A DNA stretch of 9,406 bases, taken from an uncultured Bacteroidales bacterium (lineage in GTDB: Bacteria > Bacteroidota > Bacteroidia > Bacteroidales > P3). The stretch is from NCBI GenBank assembly GCA_937901525.1, contig CALDHX010000029.1, forward strand, positions 1 to 9,406, written 5' to 3'. Position 1 is the stretch's first letter; each line of letters opens with the position of its first letter. Positions 7,434 through 9,406 of this stretch are shown piece after piece. Position numbers and translations under genes: made by a program. A model generated the notes under the pieces. The model was not told the DNA's origin and did not search any database. It was given only the letters and a program-made list of their open reading frames with translations.

Positions 7434-8723
7434 CTATTTTTTATTTCTTTTTCTTGGTCTTTGATTTCCTTTTTGCTTTGACATTTCGCTTTCTTCCATT
7501 GCCTTTTCTTTCAGTTTTGTAGAAATTTTTAGCTTTAAGCGTTCATTTTCCTCTGCTTTAAGTTTTTCCATTTCTTCTTTCTTTGCAGTCATTGCATCTT
7601 TTAGGTCATCGATAACAAAAATAGAGTCTTTTCCACATTCTCCTGCTTTTTTTAACAACATTGAAAGTATAGCATTTTTAATTTCTCTACCAGAAAAACC
7701 ATCTATTATTTCGCTTATTTCTAAGATTTCTTCATCTGTGAAAGGTTTTTCTATTGGTAAAAATGGAGGAAGGGAGACTTTTATTATTTCTGCCCTTGCT
7801 TCTTTATTTGGTAAGTCGAGTTTTATATTTGCTAATATACGAGAATTAAACGCTTTATCGAAATTAGTTACCAAATTCGTAGCAAACAAAACCACTCCTT
7901 CAAAATCTTCAAGCAAAATCAGCATTTGACTACGCAAAGAGTTCAATGCTTGTTCTGCACCTTGACTAACATTTTCTATTCTCTTGCCAAGAAAAGAATC
8001 TGCTTCATCAAAAAACATCACAGCGTCTAATTCCTTTGCTGTTTCAAAAGCTTTTTTCAAATTTTTCGGTGCATCGCCAACATATTTTGATTCTATTTCG
8101 GAATAATTCAATGCCAATAATGGTTTTGATAAATGTTTTGCTATTGCGTGAGCACACATTGTTTTTCCCGTACCAGGAGGGCCGAAGAAATTCAACACAC
8201 TTCTTGGATTGCTATCTACTTTCTCAAATCCCCATACTTTATATATCAACTCCTTGTTTTCAATTACATTTAAGGCATCAAAGATTGTTTTCTTAATCTC
8301 TTTATCCATTATTATTTGCTCAAAATCATATCGAGGATTTATAGGCAAAAATGTAGGCAACCCATCGTTTGAATTAGAATTTTCAGCCTTTGTTTCAGAG
8401 TTTTCTTGAACTTTGTTTTCTTTTTTATTGAAAGTCAAATTCAGAAATAAAGAACAATCGGAAAGTTCTATGTTTACTTTTTTGTTTAAGAAACTTTCCA
8501 CAGCATTATATACGGCAAAACTACCATCCAAAGCAAAACTTGCATTATGCTCTATGTTAATAAATTCTCCATTATGTTCTTTCACTTCCCATTTTGGAAG
8601 AATTGTAAGATTAGGATAATTGTTTATTTTTCCTTGAAGGAAAGTTATCAACCCTCCCTCCAAATTTTCAATATATAAAACTTGTTGTTCCGATAATGAG
8701 TCTTTATTTATAAGATATTTCAT
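7434..8723 (-). CDS. Classic AAA+ ATPase with a novel N-terminal domain
   Basis: A 429-residue ATPase of the classic AAA clade (CDC48/SpoVK-like), expected to form a hexamer that pulls on or remodels a protein partner. Visible parts: Walker A GPPGTGKT (181-188), pore loop 1 KYVGD (213-217), whose aromatic-hydrophobic pair grips substrate, Walker B VMFFDEAD (235-242), sensor 1 Asn283 in FATN, a likely arginine finger Arg295 in FNSRI, and a sensor-2 helix GFSGREIKNAIL (342-353). All catalytic elements look intact. Residues 1-100 form a beta-rich domain I do not recognise, joined by a Ser/Asn/Glu-rich linker (102-120). The C-terminus (375-429) is a charged coiled coil ending in the basic tail QRPRKRNKK. 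It has only one ATPase module and no protease domain. The gene follows the small membrane protein by 10 bp, so a shared function is likely. The substrate is unknown. Confidence 0.92.
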   Translation of the reverse strand: MKYLINKDSLSEQQVLYIENLEGGLITFLQGKINNYPNLTILPKWEVKEHNGEFINIEHNASFALDGSFAVYNAVESFLNKKVNIELSDCSLFLNLTFNKKENKVQENSETKAENSNSNDGLPTFLPINPRYDFEQIIMDKEIKKTIFDALNVIENKELIYKVWGFEKVDSNPRSVLNFFGPPGTGKTMCAHAIAKHLSKPLLALNYSEIESKYVGDAPKNLKKAFETAKELDAVMFFDEADSFLGKRIENVSQGAEQALNSLRSQMLILLEDFEGVVLFATNLVTNFDKAFNSRILANIKLDLPNKEARAEIIKVSLPPFLPIEKPFTDEEILEISEIIDGFSGREIKNAILSMLLKKAGECGKDSIFVIDDLKDAMTAKKEEMEKLKAEENERLKLKISTKLKEKAMEESEMSKQKGNQRPRKRNKK

Positions 8724-8733
8724 AATGAATTGT

Positions 8734-9021
8734 TTAATAATTTATAGGAATTATTTGTCCTACTCTTAAAGAAGAATCTACTCCCTCGTCAGATTCAATG
8801 GGCATTTCTGCTATTTCATTTTCATTTACATCATATATACCAACTTTAACAGCATCTCGTTTTTTTTCTTTTATTTTTGCATAGAATGCTTCTTTGGATT
8901 TTCTTGCGACTTCTTCTGCAATTTGTTTTGCAGTTATCTTTTCATATATTTTTACACCAGCATAAACCGTTAAACCTACTGCTGCGGCTCCTAAAAGGAG
9001 TTTAAAAATTGTCCCCCACAT
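8734..9021 (-). CDS. Small single-pass membrane protein, partner candidate of the AAA+ ATPase
   Basis: A 95-residue unrecognised protein. Residues 5-24 (IFKLLLGAAAVGLTVYAGVK, starting at 5) form a glycine/alanine-rich transmembrane segment at the very N-terminus with no obvious cleavage site. A long basic helix (28-57) follows, then a small C-terminal domain starting VKVGIYDVNENEI (58-70) and running through ESDEGVDSSLRVGQIIPI. Because the positive charges follow the membrane segment, the C-terminal part probably faces the cytoplasm, where the ATPase is. The C-terminal domain aligns without large gaps to that of the neighbouring upstream gene, so the two look like diverged copies. Stop and start gaps to both neighbours are 10 bp, which supports one operon. 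Confidence 0.75.
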   Translation of the reverse strand: MWGTIFKLLLGAAAVGLTVYAGVKIYEKITAKQIAEEVARKSKEAFYAKIKEKKRDAVKVGIYDVNENEIAEMPIESDEGVDSSLRVGQIIPINY

Positions 9022-9031
9022 AATTTTATTT

Positions 9032-9406
9032 TTAACTTAATACTACTAAATCTTCGTTTCCTAAGACTTCGCGTGTCTTTGCGTCTAATTCATCGGCTTC
9101 TATAAGTTTTGCGTGAACGATTTCCTCTTTTTCTTCATCGAAAACACCGATAAATAAAGATTCTTTTTTTGTTGGCTGAATTGACAACTTATCTTTCATT
9201 GCTGATGCTTTCGCTACAAATGGCACGTGTTTGTTTTTGTCTAATTTTAAGGTTTTAAACCAATTCACAACTTCTAAAAAATTTAAGCACCCTTCAATTG
9301 AAACTGTTTCAAATTCTATTTTCCAACCTTTCTTAAAGGCTTTTTTAATTGATTCTAAAAGTGAAGGCTTTTTCTTAAAAACTAATAAGGCTATTACTGC
9401 AACTAC
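9032..9406 (-). CDS. Membrane-anchored protein, 5' end beyond the window (partial)
   Basis: A GTG at 9268 could start a 78-residue protein, but the frame stays open for 46 further codons to the right edge with no stop and no ATG. The upstream part reads VVAVIALLVFKKK, a membrane segment followed by lysines, then a helical stretch LLESIKKAFKKGWKIEFETV. This looks like real protein, so I take the gene as partial with its start past 9406 and at least 124 residues visible. The C-terminal 41 residues, beginning LFIGVFDEEKEEI and including EADELDAKTREVLG, match the C-terminal domain of the 95-residue neighbour (IG-V/I-F/Y-D, then EI, E-A/S-DE, D, R, G). The function is unknown. It is the first visible gene of the AAA+ operon. 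Confidence 0.7.
   Translation of the reverse strand, partial: VVAVIALLVFKKKPSLLESIKKAFKKGWKIEFETVSIEGCLNFLEVVNWFKTLKLDKNKHVPFVAKASAMKDKLSIQPTKKESLFIGVFDEEKEEIVHAKLIEADELDAKTREVLGNEDLVVLS

Noticed and set aside
8036..8619. Plus-strand open frames opposite the AAA+ ATPase
   Set aside because: They lie across the Walker A region and N-terminal domain of a clearly real minus-strand gene and have no recognisable features.

Overview
The window reads as a chromosomal segment of an AT-rich member of the Bacteroidota, most likely Bacteroidales. Three things point there. The S46 dipeptidyl-peptidase is of the DPP11 type. The sigma factor is a short ECF type with a Bacteroidales-like region 2. The starts generally lack a Shine-Dalgarno sequence, and a TAnnTTTG-type promoter element lies before the leftward end of the main operon. 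No rRNA, tRNA, IS element, CRISPR array or phage module was seen.

Left part (1-872): a T-rich 21-bp tandem repeat lies at the extreme left. Next is an ECF sigma factor on the minus strand (116-613), then a 259-bp divergent intergenic region holding candidate promoters for both directions.

Middle part (873-6981, plus strand): four tightly packed genes form one apparent transcription unit. They are an exported dipeptidyl-peptidase 11 (Asp/Glu-specific by its S1 arginine), phenylalanyl-tRNA synthetase beta subunit (pheT), a 138-residue protein made of four 25-residue helical repeats, and a 358-residue polytopic membrane protein whose start overlaps the repeat protein. The first two are well understood; the last two are not recognised.

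Right part (7013-9406, minus strand, convergent with the middle): four more tightly packed genes. In transcription order they are a partial protein with an N-terminal hydrophobic segment that runs off the right edge, a 95-residue single-pass membrane protein, a 429-residue classic AAA+ ATPase with an unrecognised N-terminal domain and a basic C-terminal tail, and a 133-residue beta-rich protein. The first two share a recognisable C-terminal domain, so they look like diverged paralogues. The simplest reading, which is inference, is a membrane-tethered AAA+ remodelling machine with two small anchored partners or adaptors. I could not match this arrangement to a named system, and it is the best candidate in the window for something undescribed.
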